From Flavobacterium sp. YO12 (lineage in GTDB: Bacteria; Bacteroidota; Bacteroidia; Flavobacteriales; Flavobacteriaceae), in NCBI RefSeq assembly GCF_004119495.1, contig NZ_NRQU01000005.1, positions 62,001-126,000 of the forward strand: a DNA stretch of 64,000 nt, given 5' to 3'. Within the stretch, counting starts at the first letter, position 1, and every line of letters begins with the position of its first letter. The notes beneath the pieces were generated by a model that had not been told where the DNA came from, ran no database searches, and was given only the letters and a program-made list of their open reading frames with translations. A program made the position numbers and the translations under genes. Below, in pieces: positions 17,818 to 27,700 of this stretch.

Positions 17818-19695
17818 TTAATCCGTTATTTTTCGAACTTTATCCAGCCAAGTGAATTTTAAAATTATCATTGTTACTAAAAATACCAATAATGCAGCAA
17901 AAGCTTTTGGATAATCTCTGATCACAAAATAAATTGGAAGTAAAATCATGCTTGACTGCCACACAATTCCGATTACACAATTTAGCATATCTTTCCAGAA
18001 ATCGTTGTTTTTTTCGAAACTTTGATCTTCTGTTTTTAATGTTTTATAAACTGGTCCCCACCATCCCCAAGGTCTAACATTGGTATAGAAAGATCTTAAA
18101 ACTTCCATATCTGTAGGTTTGCTTAAAAACGTTCCTAAAAGACAGCCTAAAATTGAGAATCCAAATATTGCTGGAAACAAGTAAATCGCCTGTACTTGTG
18201 ATAAATCATACAAAAATGTTCCTTCTGCAAATGTTCCTTTATACTGTCCTAAAACAAATTGTAAAGAAGCTACGATTAAACCTGCAAACATTCCCCAGAA
18301 ATATCCCCAACCGTTAAAACGCCACCAAATCCATTTTAGGAAATTGGCTGCCACATAACCGCCGTATAAAGCACTTGTAATCCATAGGGTCAAAGAATTA
18401 ATCGATTCTGCGAAGAATCCCATAAAAACTCCTAAACCAACCACTACGAAAGAAGAAATCTGACTTACTTTTATATAATGTGCATTTGATGCAACAGGCT
18501 TGAAATATTTTTTATAAATATCATTTACAATATAAGCTGGTCCTGCATTTACAAAAGCAGAGAATCCAGACATAAAAGCAGCTAATAAACCTGCTAGTAA
18601 AAGTCCTTTAATACCTACTGGAAGATATAAATTGACCACTTTTGGCATTAATAATTCTAAATCGGCTCCAGTTAAATTTAAATTAGCATTTAATTCCGGC
18701 GCTAAATTTATCAGGGCAATTACAACAATTCCTGTAATTAATAAATATCTTGGAATGAATAAAATCAAGTTGGTAAAACCACTCATATAAGCAGCTTCTT
18801 TTACAGATTTTGTCGACAAAATTCTTTGTAAATCATAACTTGGCGTTGGTCCTGCAACACTGGCGAAGAAACCTTTAAACAATGTCATTCCGATAAAAGC
18901 GCCAAACATTTTATACCCTTCAGAATCAATTAAATTATTGAAAGTCTGGAATTTTTCACTCCACTGCGTTTCAAACTGCCATCCAAAGAAGACGTTTTTC
19001 CATTCTTCGGTAATTACTGAGTTTATTTGAATATCGGTATAATTTACAAAAGCGTAACCTGCAATTAAAACACTGGCAATAATCATAATTAAATATTGCA
19101 CAACTTCAGTTGCTACAACAGAGAACATTCCGCCTTTTACGGTATAAATTGTAGTTAAAAATATGATTATCAAAGCATAAGAACGCTCTGAGGTTAATAG
19201 AATTAAATCACCAGAATGAAGCGTTAAATCCCAAGGAAGAATAATCGTTATAAATTTCCCAATTCCTTCAAAAAAGTAAGCAATGAAACCTATTGTAGAA
19301 ATAATCGCAAAAATAGCGACAATAATATGAGATGCTTTTCCGGCTTTATCGTTTCCAAAACGAGTTAAAATCCATTCAGAACCCGTCATTACTTTTGACC
19401 TTCGTATCCAAACGGCGAGAAACATCATTACAAAAATCTGATTCCAAATGGGCCAAAGCCACATAAACATAAAGCTTTTTACGCCGTATAAAAACAGTAC
19501 TCCAATCATCCAGGAAGTTCCTGAAACATCAAACATTCCTGATCCGTTACTTAAACCTAAAAAATACCATTTGATTGTTTTTCCGCCAAGGAAATAATCA
19601 TCTAAACCTTTTGAAGCTTTTCTGGAAATCCAGATTCCTATTCCTACTGATAGCACAATGTATGCTATGATGATTGATATGTCAATGATATTCAT
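17818..19695 (-). CDS. Sodium:solute symporter (SSS) family sugar transporter
   Basis: The 625-residue polytopic inner-membrane protein has about 14 hydrophobic segments. SSS features include ASKGLDDYFLGGKTIKWYFLGLSNGSGMFDVSGTSWMIG at the N-terminus and the central AGLLAAFMSGFSAFVNAGPAYIVNDIYKKYF motif. SGLT-type members import sugars or sialic acid with Na+. Here the gene leads the minus-strand run GH130 / CBM9-like / GHL10-like, so import of the GH130 substrate (for example Man-GlcNAc) is likely. The long loop after TM1 and the WWGPVYKTLKTEDQSFEKNNDFWKDMLN tail are typical of the longer Bacteroidota members. Confidence 0.88.
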   Translation of the reverse strand: MNIIDISIIIAYIVLSVGIGIWISRKASKGLDDYFLGGKTIKWYFLGLSNGSGMFDVSGTSWMIGVLFLYGVKSFMFMWLWPIWNQIFVMMFLAVWIRRSKVMTGSEWILTRFGNDKAGKASHIIVAIFAIISTIGFIAYFFEGIGKFITIILPWDLTLHSGDLILLTSERSYALIIIFLTTIYTVKGGMFSVVATEVVQYLIMIIASVLIAGYAFVNYTDIQINSVITEEWKNVFFGWQFETQWSEKFQTFNNLIDSEGYKMFGAFIGMTLFKGFFASVAGPTPSYDLQRILSTKSVKEAAYMSGFTNLILFIPRYLLITGIVVIALINLAPELNANLNLTGADLELLMPKVVNLYLPVGIKGLLLAGLLAAFMSGFSAFVNAGPAYIVNDIYKKYFKPVASNAHYIKVSQISSFVVVGLGVFMGFFAESINSLTLWITSALYGGYVAANFLKWIWWRFNGWGYFWGMFAGLIVASLQFVLGQYKGTFAEGTFLYDLSQVQAIYLFPAIFGFSILGCLLGTFLSKPTDMEVLRSFYTNVRPWGWWGPVYKTLKTEDQSFEKNNDFWKDMLNCVIGIVWQSSMILLPIYFVIRDYPKAFAALLVFLVTMIILKFTWLDKVRKITD

Positions 19696-20235
19696 TAATT
19701 ATAATATTGTTTTTAGGGGTTAGTTAAATTTATGTTGGTATTCCGTTTTTATTCGTGACATTTTTAGACCAATAAGGTTGATCTATTGCTTCGACTTTTA
19801 TGGCATGGACTGCAATGTAAAGTCTCAGGATTTGAAGATGTTGATCCTACATAGATTTTAGAATCTTTAAGAAAAACTTGGTAATAACACGGTATTGATC
19901 TTTTGTAAGCATGACTTGATATTTTATAATGTTGAGTGTTTTTCTTTGTTGCAAAAGCAAGTTTTTTTCCAGCGGTTTTAAATAAAAAATTTCTCAAATC
20001 ACTAATTACTGTTTGTTGAACAAAGAAAGCTTGTTGACTATTATTTTTAATTTGCTTTATTTTACAGCTTACTTTTAGAATTACAAACAAAACTTACAAG
20101 TAAGACCATTCATTAAAAAAAATAATAATTTAACTTTAAATTTATGCAAAATTGAATTTTACTTAAATTATTTTAGACAAACGACATCTAAACAAAGACA
20201 AACATCAAAAAAGGTCTCAAAACATACTTTGAATT
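19696..20235. other. Intergenic region between the divergent transporter and histidine kinase
   Basis: The 540 bases separate the minus-strand SSS gene from the plus-strand sensor kinase and should hold both promoters. The only long open frame here (minus strand, 19764-20090) has no recognisable domain, signal peptide or start context and I do not call it a gene. The right half (20100-20220) is very AT-rich, as expected for a promoter, but no clear TAnnTTTG with an upstream TTG was found. Confidence 0.4.
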
Positions 20236-21294
20236 ATGAATTTCAGCACGAGCAAATTATATCGAATACCATTACAATATCATATCCTTTTTTGGCTTAC
20301 TTATTTCTTGTTTAATACTTTTCGCTGGGGGATTTATTTTAATGATTACGGCTACTCTTTCAAGACTAATTTACTGGGCTTTCCTATTCATATGACCTTG
20401 TGTTACTTGAATATTCTTGTCTTCATGCCTTATTTGGTTTATCGAAAAAAATACCTTTTATATATACTTGCGGTTTTGTCTTCGATATTTATAATGGTTA
20501 TTATAAAATTCAATCTTACGTATTTATTGATAAATCATGATGTTTGGCCGGAAGGACCAGAAACTATCGACAAACTTTCGCTCAATTACACAATTGATAT
20601 GATGATTGGCGAATTGTATGTAATCACTTTTGTTACGGCTATTAAGATTACATTAGATTTTATGAAGGAGCAAAAACGCGTAACTGATCTTGAAAAATCG
20701 CAATTAGAAACAGAATTATTGTTTTTGAAATCTCAAATATCTCCGCATTTTCTCTTTAATACACTTAATAATATTTATTCACTGTCTGTCGAAAAATCAA
20801 ACAAAGCACCAAAAATTGTACTTAAGCTTTCAGAGTTAATGCGTTATATGTTGTATGACACAAAAAACACCCGACAATCGCTGGAAAATGAAATATTATG
20901 TATTCAGAATTATCTTGATCTAGAGCGAATTAGAAACGACGATCGATTGATTATAAATATGTCTGTTTCGGGAGATATTCACGACAAAGAGATTGCTCCT
21001 ATTATATTATTGACTTTTATCGAAAATGCTTTTAAACATGGTGTAAACAAAAACACCGGAAAAGTTGTAATTGATATTAAATTTAAGGTAAAAGGCAATT
21101 TTCTGCATTTTTCAGTTTCGAACCCACAGCCTGAAACTACTGATCTTGAAGACAATTTTAATGTATCAAGCGGTATAGGTATCGAGAATGTAAAAAAAAG
21201 GTTAGAACTAGGTTATAATAAAAACGAGTATAACCTTTCATTTAAAAAGAAAAAGAATATTTTTGTCGTAAAGCTTGTAATTAAAGTCACTTAG
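20236..21294 (+). CDS. LytS/YpdA-type sensor histidine kinase
   Basis: The 352-residue membrane sensor has four hydrophobic segments in the first 145 residues, then a short coiled region. The His_kinase domain has the motif LKSQISPHFLFNTLNNIYSL (phosphoacceptor His171). The ATP-binding HATPase_c part contains FIENAFKHGV and SGIGIENVKKRLELGY. It has no large periplasmic domain, so the signal is either sensed in the membrane or supplied by a partner. It pairs with the LytTR regulator that starts 64 bases downstream. Its position between the minus-strand transporter operon and the sialic-acid operon suggests control of one or both, but LytS/LytTR pairs are common in flavobacteria and the target is not shown. 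Confidence 0.9.
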   Translation: MNFSTSKLYRIPLQYHILFWLTYFLFNTFRWGIYFNDYGYSFKTNLLGFPIHMTLCYLNILVFMPYLVYRKKYLLYILAVLSSIFIMVIIKFNLTYLLINHDVWPEGPETIDKLSLNYTIDMMIGELYVITFVTAIKITLDFMKEQKRVTDLEKSQLETELLFLKSQISPHFLFNTLNNIYSLSVEKSNKAPKIVLKLSELMRYMLYDTKNTRQSLENEILCIQNYLDLERIRNDDRLIINMSVSGDIHDKEIAPIILLTFIENAFKHGVNKNTGKVVIDIKFKVKGNFLHFSVSNPQPETTDLEDNFNVSSGIGIENVKKRLELGYNKNEYNLSFKKKKNIFVVKLVIKVT

Positions 21295-21358
21295 AACGAC
21301 TTTTCTTATATTAAATTTATACGCTGGATTATTTTGCTTAAAAAGTAATAATAGAGAA

Positions 21359-22072
21359 ATGAAAATAAATTGTTTGATTATAGATGACGAGCCATTGGCT
21401 ATTAATGTTATTAAAAATTATTTAGAGCCACTTGAAAATTTTGAGGTTGTAAATACTTTTAGTAATCCAATAGAAGGTTTAAATTTTGTAAAAAACAATA
21501 AAGTTGATGTCATTTTTCTAGATATTAATATGCCGGTTCTTGATGGTATTAATTTTATAAAAAGCCTCGAAGATCCGCCTTTACTTATTATTACTAGTGC
21601 GTACAGTCAATTTGCAATAGAAACTTACGAACTTGATGTTTTGGATTTCTTAGTAAAACCTATCGAGTTTCCGAGGTTAATGAAAGCCTTGAACAAAATC
21701 AGTAAAAGACTGGAAAATAAATCCAATCCTACTCCTGACAATTCTGCCGAAAATCCTTTTATTTTTATCAAAATAGATAAGAAAAGAATGAAGAAGATTT
21801 TCCTGAATGAGATTTTGGTTATCGAAAGCTTGAAAGATTATTTAAAAATAAGCACCTTAACAGGCAAATACATTATACACAGCACCTTATCTGACTTTAC
21901 AGATTTACTGCCGGAAAGAAATTTTTTAAGAATTCATAGATCGTATACTGTTGCCATTGATAAAATCGACGCAGTTGAAGGAAACAGCGTAGAAATTGAA
22001 GGCTTAAGATATGTAATTGGCAGATCGTACATGGATCATGTAAAACAAAAAATTTTAAACTCTGCTAACTAA
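21359..22072 (+). CDS. LytTR-family response regulator
   Basis: The 237-residue protein has an N-terminal receiver domain (IIDDEPLA acidic pocket at 8-10; phospho-acceptor Asp55 in VIFLDINMP; Lys of FLVKPIEF near residue 101). The C-terminal LytTR DNA-binding domain runs from FIKIDKKRMKKIFLNEILVIESLKDYLKI to FLRIHRSYTVAIDKIDAVEG. It is the cognate partner of the upstream kinase, probably in one operon. LytTR proteins bind paired direct repeats, but no site was identified here. It ends 10 bases from the convergent ferredoxin gene. Confidence 0.92.
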   Translation: MKINCLIIDDEPLAINVIKNYLEPLENFEVVNTFSNPIEGLNFVKNNKVDVIFLDINMPVLDGINFIKSLEDPPLLIITSAYSQFAIETYELDVLDFLVKPIEFPRLMKALNKISKRLENKSNPTPDNSAENPFIFIKIDKKRMKKIFLNEILVIESLKDYLKISTLTGKYIIHSTLSDFTDLLPERNFLRIHRSYTVAIDKIDAVEGNSVEIEGLRYVIGRSYMDHVKQKILNSAN

Positions 22073-22082
22073 CTTTTACAAA

Positions 22083-22415
22083 CTACAATTCCAGAATCTC
22101 AATCTGCGAATCTTCTAAATCAGTTGTGATGTATAATTGACAGGAAAGCCGAATATTCTCAGCCGTATATCCTAGTTTAGATAATGTTGCTGGTTCGTTT
22201 CGATCTTTTTTTAACGCATTTTCTTTAATATCATTCAACTTGATAATGCAAGTGGCACATCTGCCAACGCCGCCGCATTCGCCAAAATCATCTAAAAAAA
22301 GCTTATCTCGAAGCAAAAACATCAAATTTGGATATTCGTGTACATAAGTTTCAATTTTATGAATTGTACCATTGTGTATAACAGTAAAGCAAATACTCTT
22401 TCTATTTGTAATCAA
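22083..22415 (-). CDS. 2Fe-2S ferredoxin
   Basis: The 110-residue plant/adrenodoxin-type ferredoxin has the ligands Cys47, Cys53, Cys56 (FGECGGVGRCATC) and Cys92 (RLSCQLYI). The start is TTG at 22415: the frame is closed by a TGA six bases further upstream and the beta-grasp fold needs these N-terminal residues, so an internal Met is unlikely. It follows the DUF488 gene by 8 bases, suggesting coupled translation. It is a cytoplasmic electron carrier with unknown partner and is unrelated to the glycan genes. Confidence 0.85.
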   Translation of the reverse strand: MITNRKSICFTVIHNGTIHKIETYVHEYPNLMFLLRDKLFLDDFGECGGVGRCATCIIKLNDIKENALKKDRNEPATLSKLGYTAENIRLSCQLYITTDLEDSQIEILEL

Positions 22416-22423
22416 AACTCAGG

Positions 22424-22777
22424 TTATTTATTGTTGAGCAAAAAATCTCTCAGAATTACTGCATGATTTATTATAGGATCTTTTGCGGCATATAATAATG
22501 TCAAAGATTTCTTTTCTGCCATATTTCTTAAACGTGTTGTTTCTTCACTTTTTAAACTCAATTCTTGAATGTAACGTTTAGTAAATTCGGCGTAACGTTC
22601 CTCTTTATGAGCAAACCACTTACGTAGTTCTGTCGATGGTGTAATTTCTTTATCCCATTCATCAAAACTTAAATCTGTTTTACTAAGTCCGCGCGGCCAT
22701 AATCGATCAACAAGGATTCGGTACGTTCCATCACTTGTTTTATTATCATAAACCCTTTTTATAATTATAGTTTTCAT
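22424..22777 (-). CDS. DUF488 family protein
   Basis: The 117-residue cytoplasmic protein matches the YeaO-like DUF488 family: IKRVYDNKTSDGTYRILVDRLWPRGLSK, DEWDKEITPSTELRKWFAH and LTLLYAAKDPIINHAVILRDFL. The family is of uncertain function. It forms a two-gene minus-strand unit with the ferredoxin. Confidence 0.85.
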   Translation of the reverse strand: MKTIIIKRVYDNKTSDGTYRILVDRLWPRGLSKTDLSFDEWDKEITPSTELRKWFAHKEERYAEFTKRYIQELSLKSEETTRLRNMAEKKSLTLLYAAKDPIINHAVILRDFLLNNK

Positions 22778-23011
22778 TTTTATTAGCTTCTTTTTGCAGC
22801 TGATACTTTTTATTTATTAGAAACAAAATTCAGAAACAGCCACCATAACACCACATTCTATAAATTTACGAATTAATTGACAGTTTGAAAACATCATTTT
22901 ATGGGTTCTTCATCTTTTATTAAAAAAGACAGAAATTTAAGATCCCTACACGCTATTTTAAATAAATTTAATATTGTCTGCCATTTTTTAATTCTAATTT
23001 AAAAAATAAAT

Positions 23012-23019
23012 TAAATTTG
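23012..23019 (+). promoter_or_regulatory. Putative -7 element of the ROK regulator gene
   Basis: TAAATTTG matches the Bacteroidota -7 consensus TAnnTTTG exactly and lies 25 bases before the ATG at 23044. A matching -33 TTG at the usual spacing is not obvious. Confidence 0.45.
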
Positions 23020-23043
23020 TGTCAACCCATAAAACACAAAGCA

Positions 23044-24276
23044 ATGAGTTTAAAAGATTTATTAGACAATAGTAAAGACAAAAGTCTGTCAGAACAAAAG
23101 TGGCATATGTTAAGACAATTTATCACTAAACGTTTGCTTACTGGCGGAAATGCAACCATTGCAGAATTAAGTGCTGAAATACAATCGAGTGTTCCAACGG
23201 TGACTAAAGCTGTTAACGAACTGCTGGCTGAAGGTTATGTTGTTGATATGGGCAAAATTACAAACAGCGGCGGCAGAAGACCTTCATTGTTCAGTATTAA
23301 CCCAACTTGTGCTTATTTCCTTGGGGTTGAAGTAGGATTGACAAGTATGTCTATAGGACTTCAAAACATTAAAAATGAATTAGTAAGCATCGAACTTGGA
23401 ACTTCATTTGCATTAGAAAATACTCAAGAATCTTTATTAAATTTCTGCAACTTAATCAACTCTTTTATAGAAGACAGCTCTGTTGAGAAAAAATTGATTG
23501 TAGGAGTCTGCATCAACTTTTCTGGGCGAATTAACTCAATGGAAGGTTTTAGCTATAATTACTTCTTTAGCGAAAACAGACCTTTAACAGAGATAATCTC
23601 TGAACAATTAGATCTTCCTGTTCATTTAGAAAATGATACTCGTGCAATGGCGTTTGGTGAATACTGTGAGGGTGTTGTCGACGATGAGCAAAACATAATT
23701 TTTGTAAACTACAGCTGGGGAGTTGCTATTGGGATGATTACAGATGGAAAGCTTTATTATGGTAAATCGGGCTATTCTGGAGAGTTTGGGCATAGTACTA
23801 TTTTTAATAATGAAATCATGTGCAAATGCGGAAAATTAGGTTGTTTAGAAACCGAAATATCAGGCTGGTCACTTGTAAACCAATTTAAAGAAGCAATAAA
23901 AGACGGCAAACAATCTAAGGTTGTTCTTGATGATTCTTCATCAGAACTGCAGCATCATACTATAATAAAAGGAGCTGTAAATCTAGAAGATACTCTTTGT
24001 GTCGACCTTGTAACACAGCAAAGTGAAAAAATGGGGCGTTATTTGTCTATTCTACTCAACATCTTCAATCCTGATTTATTGGTGATTGGAGGAGATTTCG
24101 CACAGTTAGGCGACTATTCCTTACTGCCAATTCAATCTGCATTAAAAAAATATTCATTAGGTTTAGTTAACCGAGATATGAAGCTTAAAAAGTCTACTTT
24201 AGGCCGTCGTGCAGGCGTTATAGGTGCATGCTGCGTTATAAAAGAAAAGATGTTGTTTCCTCTAATCAACAACTAA
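23044..24276 (+). CDS. ROK-family transcriptional regulator (NagC/XylR type)
   Basis: The ATG at 23044 gives 410 residues; the frame can be extended to a TTG at 23017, but that overlaps the -7 element. The N-terminal winged helix (NATIAELSAEIQSSVPTVTKAVNELLAEGYV, about 35-80) is followed by a ROK domain. The domain has an ATP-like motif (FLGVEVGLTSMSIGL) and the ExGH...CKCGKLGCLE zinc motif. Family members are repressors that release DNA on binding a sugar or sugar phosphate such as GlcNAc-6-P. The gene ends 479 bases before susC, and a pair of AT-rich palindromes lies between them. It is thus the best candidate regulator of the susCD-nan operon. Confidence 0.9.
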   Translation: MSLKDLLDNSKDKSLSEQKWHMLRQFITKRLLTGGNATIAELSAEIQSSVPTVTKAVNELLAEGYVVDMGKITNSGGRRPSLFSINPTCAYFLGVEVGLTSMSIGLQNIKNELVSIELGTSFALENTQESLLNFCNLINSFIEDSSVEKKLIVGVCINFSGRINSMEGFSYNYFFSENRPLTEIISEQLDLPVHLENDTRAMAFGEYCEGVVDDEQNIIFVNYSWGVAIGMITDGKLYYGKSGYSGEFGHSTIFNNEIMCKCGKLGCLETEISGWSLVNQFKEAIKDGKQSKVVLDDSSSELQHHTIIKGAVNLEDTLCVDLVTQQSEKMGRYLSILLNIFNPDLLVIGGDFAQLGDYSLLPIQSALKKYSLGLVNRDMKLKKSTLGRRAGVIGACCVIKEKMLFPLINN

Positions 24277-24296
24277 TTTTTAGTTTTCCTTCTTAA

Positions 24297-24343
24297 TTAT
24301 TAAAATATTTTAATAACTAAAGTTATTATATTAAAATATTTTA
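24297..24343. promoter_or_regulatory. Paired AT-rich palindromes, candidate ROK-regulator operators
   Basis: The first site is a perfect 20-bp palindrome, TTATTAAAATATTTTAATAA (24297-24316). The 15-base core TATTAAAATATTTTA, starting at 24298, recurs at 24329, exactly 31 bp later or about three helical turns. Between them lies ATAACT-AA-AGTTAT. NagC/XylR-type ROK repressors recognise AT-rich inverted repeats. The location directly after a ROK gene and before susC supports an operator role. The first palindrome could alternatively serve as a weak transcript end for the regulator. Confidence 0.5.
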
Positions 24344-24351
24344 TATCTTTA
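24344..24351 (+). promoter_or_regulatory. Possible -7 element of the susC operon
   Basis: TATCTTTA differs at one position from TAnnTTTG and sits immediately after the second palindrome. A bound repressor there would block transcription. No TTG -33 element is obvious. Confidence 0.3.
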
Positions 24352-24645
24352 CTTCATAATAATAAAATAATTTATTCTTAAAGTTATCATAACCTTGGTT
24401 AAGCTGTTAAAATTTAATCAATCTATAATAACTAAAAAAAAATGAATATTGATTTTATTGTTATGAAGCATTCAACATTAATACATCATTGAATATGAGG
24501 CTGATTAAATCCTCATTAAAAAACAAATACAGGAAGGAGAAAAAGGAGAATACAAATTTTTATACAGTAACAATAGAATTAAAGATCATAGAGAATTATC
24601 AATAGAACCAATTGCATACCCCATTTATTTTCTAATCATAAAAAA

Positions 24646-24690
24646 GCCAGCTAATGCTGGAAACATAGCTGGCCAGTTCCGTTAAGGAAC
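24646..24690 (+). other. Structured 5' leader of susC
   Basis: Two hairpins can form in tandem: GCCAGCT (24646-24652) with AGCTGGC (24667-24673), and GTTCC/GGAAC at 24676-24690. An alternative fold pairs CCAGC with GCTGG inside the first loop (24647-24660). Mutually exclusive folds 65 bases ahead of a susC start are suggestive of post-transcriptional control, but no known riboswitch class was recognised. Confidence 0.4.
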
Positions 24691-24755
24691 AATGATTGGA
24701 GAATAAACATATAGACCTTTAACAAAGTTATTATTAACCAAACCATTACAAAAGT

Positions 24756-27700
24756 ATGAAATTATTGCCTAAAAGTAAACCTAAAAATTGCAGGTTTACT
24801 CCTAAACACGTAAAAGTTATTAAATTAACGTCGACGTTACTTTTAGTTTTTACTATGCAGTTAGCTGCTGCAAAAACGGAAAGAAGTATTGTTTTTACAG
24901 ATAAAAATGTAAAAAAGAACAGCCCTATTCAAAAGAAAGTAACCGGAAAAGTGACCAATGAAAAAGGAGAATCACTACCGGGTGTAAATATCGTTGCTAA
25001 AGGAACTAATGTAAGTACACAAACCGATTTTGACGGAAACTTTGCTTTTGAAGTTCCAGATAATGCTACAACCTTAATCGTTACCTATATAGGTTTACAA
25101 GATCAGGAAGTAACAATAACGGGAGGTTCTCTTAACATTGTTTTGAAAGAAATTGGACAGCAGATGAATGAGGTAATTGTAGTAGGATATGGTTCTCAGA
25201 ACAGAAGAACTTTGAGTACTGCCGTTTCTAAACTAGACAAAAAGGTTTTAGAAAATGTACCTTATTCAAACGTAACCCAATCTTTGCAAGGAAGTGTAAC
25301 TGGTTTGGTGGTTAAAACTTCATCTGGTCAACCCGGAAAAGCATCCAATGTGATAGTCCGAGGAGGTACATCTATCGACAACCCTTCTGGAGCAACACCT
25401 TTATATATTGTTGATGGTGTAATTCGTACGCAGATTGACGATATAAATTCAGCAGATATTGCTTCGCTTCAAGTTTTAAAAGATGCCGCCGCTACCTCTA
25501 TTTATGGTGCAAGAGCTTCAAATGGTGTAATCATCATTACTACTACAACAGGAAAAGCGGGTAAACTAAAAGTCACTTATAATGCTTCTACACAAATCAG
25601 TCATATTGCAAAAAAATACGACTTTATGGATGGCGGAGATTATATTAAATTTCAACGTCAAGGTTTGTATAATGCCGCAGAACTTGCTGGACTTTCGACA
25701 ACTACAGGTATTGCACGATTAGGACAGTTAACAGGTGCTACGCCTGCAGGAACAGGAAATAATTTGCAGAATAATACTCCTTTTGCAACATTACTAAAGT
25801 CTAACTTATCAGCTGATACCGTTAGTCAACTGCAAGCAAAAGGCTGGCAGGAAATCGCAGATCCATTAAATCCAAGTAATACTATTATCTACAAAAGTAC
25901 GGATTGGAACGATGTTTTATTTCAAAGTGCTGTAACGCAAAATCATAATCTTGGTTTCAGCGGAGGTACTGATACCGGTGTTTTTGATTTGAGTCTTGGT
26001 TATTTAAAAGGCGATGGAATTACCATTTTTACAGGCTATCAAAGATTTACAAGTAAATTGAATGCATCATTAAAAGTTGCTGATAATTTTACTTTAAACG
26101 GACGTGTATTATTTTCTAAATCGAGCAATAATCAAGTTGTTGCCAATAGTGTTGTTTTCAACAGATACTTAGGAAACTCGCCTACAACAAAAATGTATTT
26201 AGAAGATGGTTCACTGGCTCCGGGGCAAAACAACATCAACGGAAATCCATTGTATCAAATGGGTAAAGTAAAAGGAATCAACGAAAACAATAAATTGCAA
26301 ATGAGTGTAGATGGTGAATTAAGACTGGCAACAGACTTTACCTTCACTCCTTCTATGTCTCTTTACAGCGAAAACGAAAACGACAATACTTTTCAACAGG
26401 CTTTTTTAAGCGGAAGCAGCGGATTGGTAGACAATACACGTACGGCAACTCGATTAAGCAATCAAATTTATCAAGTACAATACGAAGGTGTTTTTGCTTA
26501 TAAAAAAGGATGGGATGCGATTGGTGATTTTGATGCCAAATTGGGAGCTTCAAAATACGATCGAACAATTAAAGCTTTTAATGCTTCAGGAAAAGGAAGT
26601 CCTTCTGACTTAGCACAAACTTTAGATTCTTCTCCTGTTCCGGTTTCAGTTTACAGCAACAATACTAAATTAGTTTTAAACAGTGTATTTGGACGTTTAA
26701 ATTATGATTATAAAAACAGATATTTTGCTACAGCTTCTTTCCGTTATGATGGTTCATCAAGTTTAGGACCAGACAATAGGTATGGATTTTTTCCAGGAAT
26801 CTCTGCTGGATGGAATATGCAGGAAGAAAAGTTTTGGACTAAAGTTATGCCTAAATTCTTTTCGTCTCTTAAACTTCGCGGGAGTTATGGTGTAAATGGT
26901 AACTTAGGAACTTTAGGCGATTTTCAGGCTGGCGGATTATATGCTGGTTCTACAAATGGTATAGCCAACAGTTACAACGGACAATCAGCAATTATTAATT
27001 CTCAAATTGCAAATCCAGGTTTAAAATGGGAACAATCTGAAACAATAAATGGTGGTTTTGATGTAGGATTTAATAACGATAAGATTAGAATTATTGGAGA
27101 TTTCTACAACAAGTTAACTTCTGATTTATTAACGAATTTGACTTTACCTTCAAATAGTGGTTTCTCTACCGTTTTAACTAATTTAGGAGGATTAAGAAGT
27201 AAAGGTTTTGAGCTTGAAGTACAAGCAAATCTTTACAATCAAAACGATTGGAAAATTAATGTTGGAGCAAACGTTTCGCACAACACAAATACGGTTGAAA
27301 AGCTTCCATTTAATGGAAACACAAATAACAGAATTGGCGGAACTGAAATTTACGATGTAAAAAGCGGTACTTATAAATATGTAGGCGGATTGCAGGAAGG
27401 TCAAAAAATTGGAGATTTCTACGCACATAAACAATTATATATTCTTTCAACTCAAGCTGAAGCCGATGCTTACAACTTAAAAGTTCAAGATACATATGTA
27501 ACAAAAACAGCAGCAAACGGCGGTAACCCAACTGGTAAAAAATTCGCTGGAGATGCCGTATTTGAAGACACTGATAACAATGGCATAATCGACAGCCGAG
27601 ACAGACAATATATGGGTAATATGTTCCCAACATTTGTAGGAGGATTTAATTTTGATGCTGCTTACAAAGGATTCTCTTTGACTGTAAGAACAGATTATTC

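Larger units (their letters stand above)
24277..24755. other. Regulatory intergenic region upstream of susC
   Basis: No gene is present in these 479 bases. They hold two similar AT-rich palindromes (24297-24316 and around 24329-24343), a possible -7 box, a hairpin at 24495-24516 and a structured stretch at 24646-24690 about 65 bases before the susC start. The distance from the likely promoter to susC would give a leader of about 400 bases. Confidence 0.55.

Noticed and set aside
19764-20090. Open frame of 108 codons on the minus strand upstream of the SSS gene
   Set aside because: It has no domain, no signal peptide and no start context, and it lies in the promoter space between divergent genes.
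24442-24492. Possible 16-codon leader peptide upstream of susC
   Set aside because: It has no ribosome-binding context, no codon bias and no overlap with the hairpins that would make it an attenuator.
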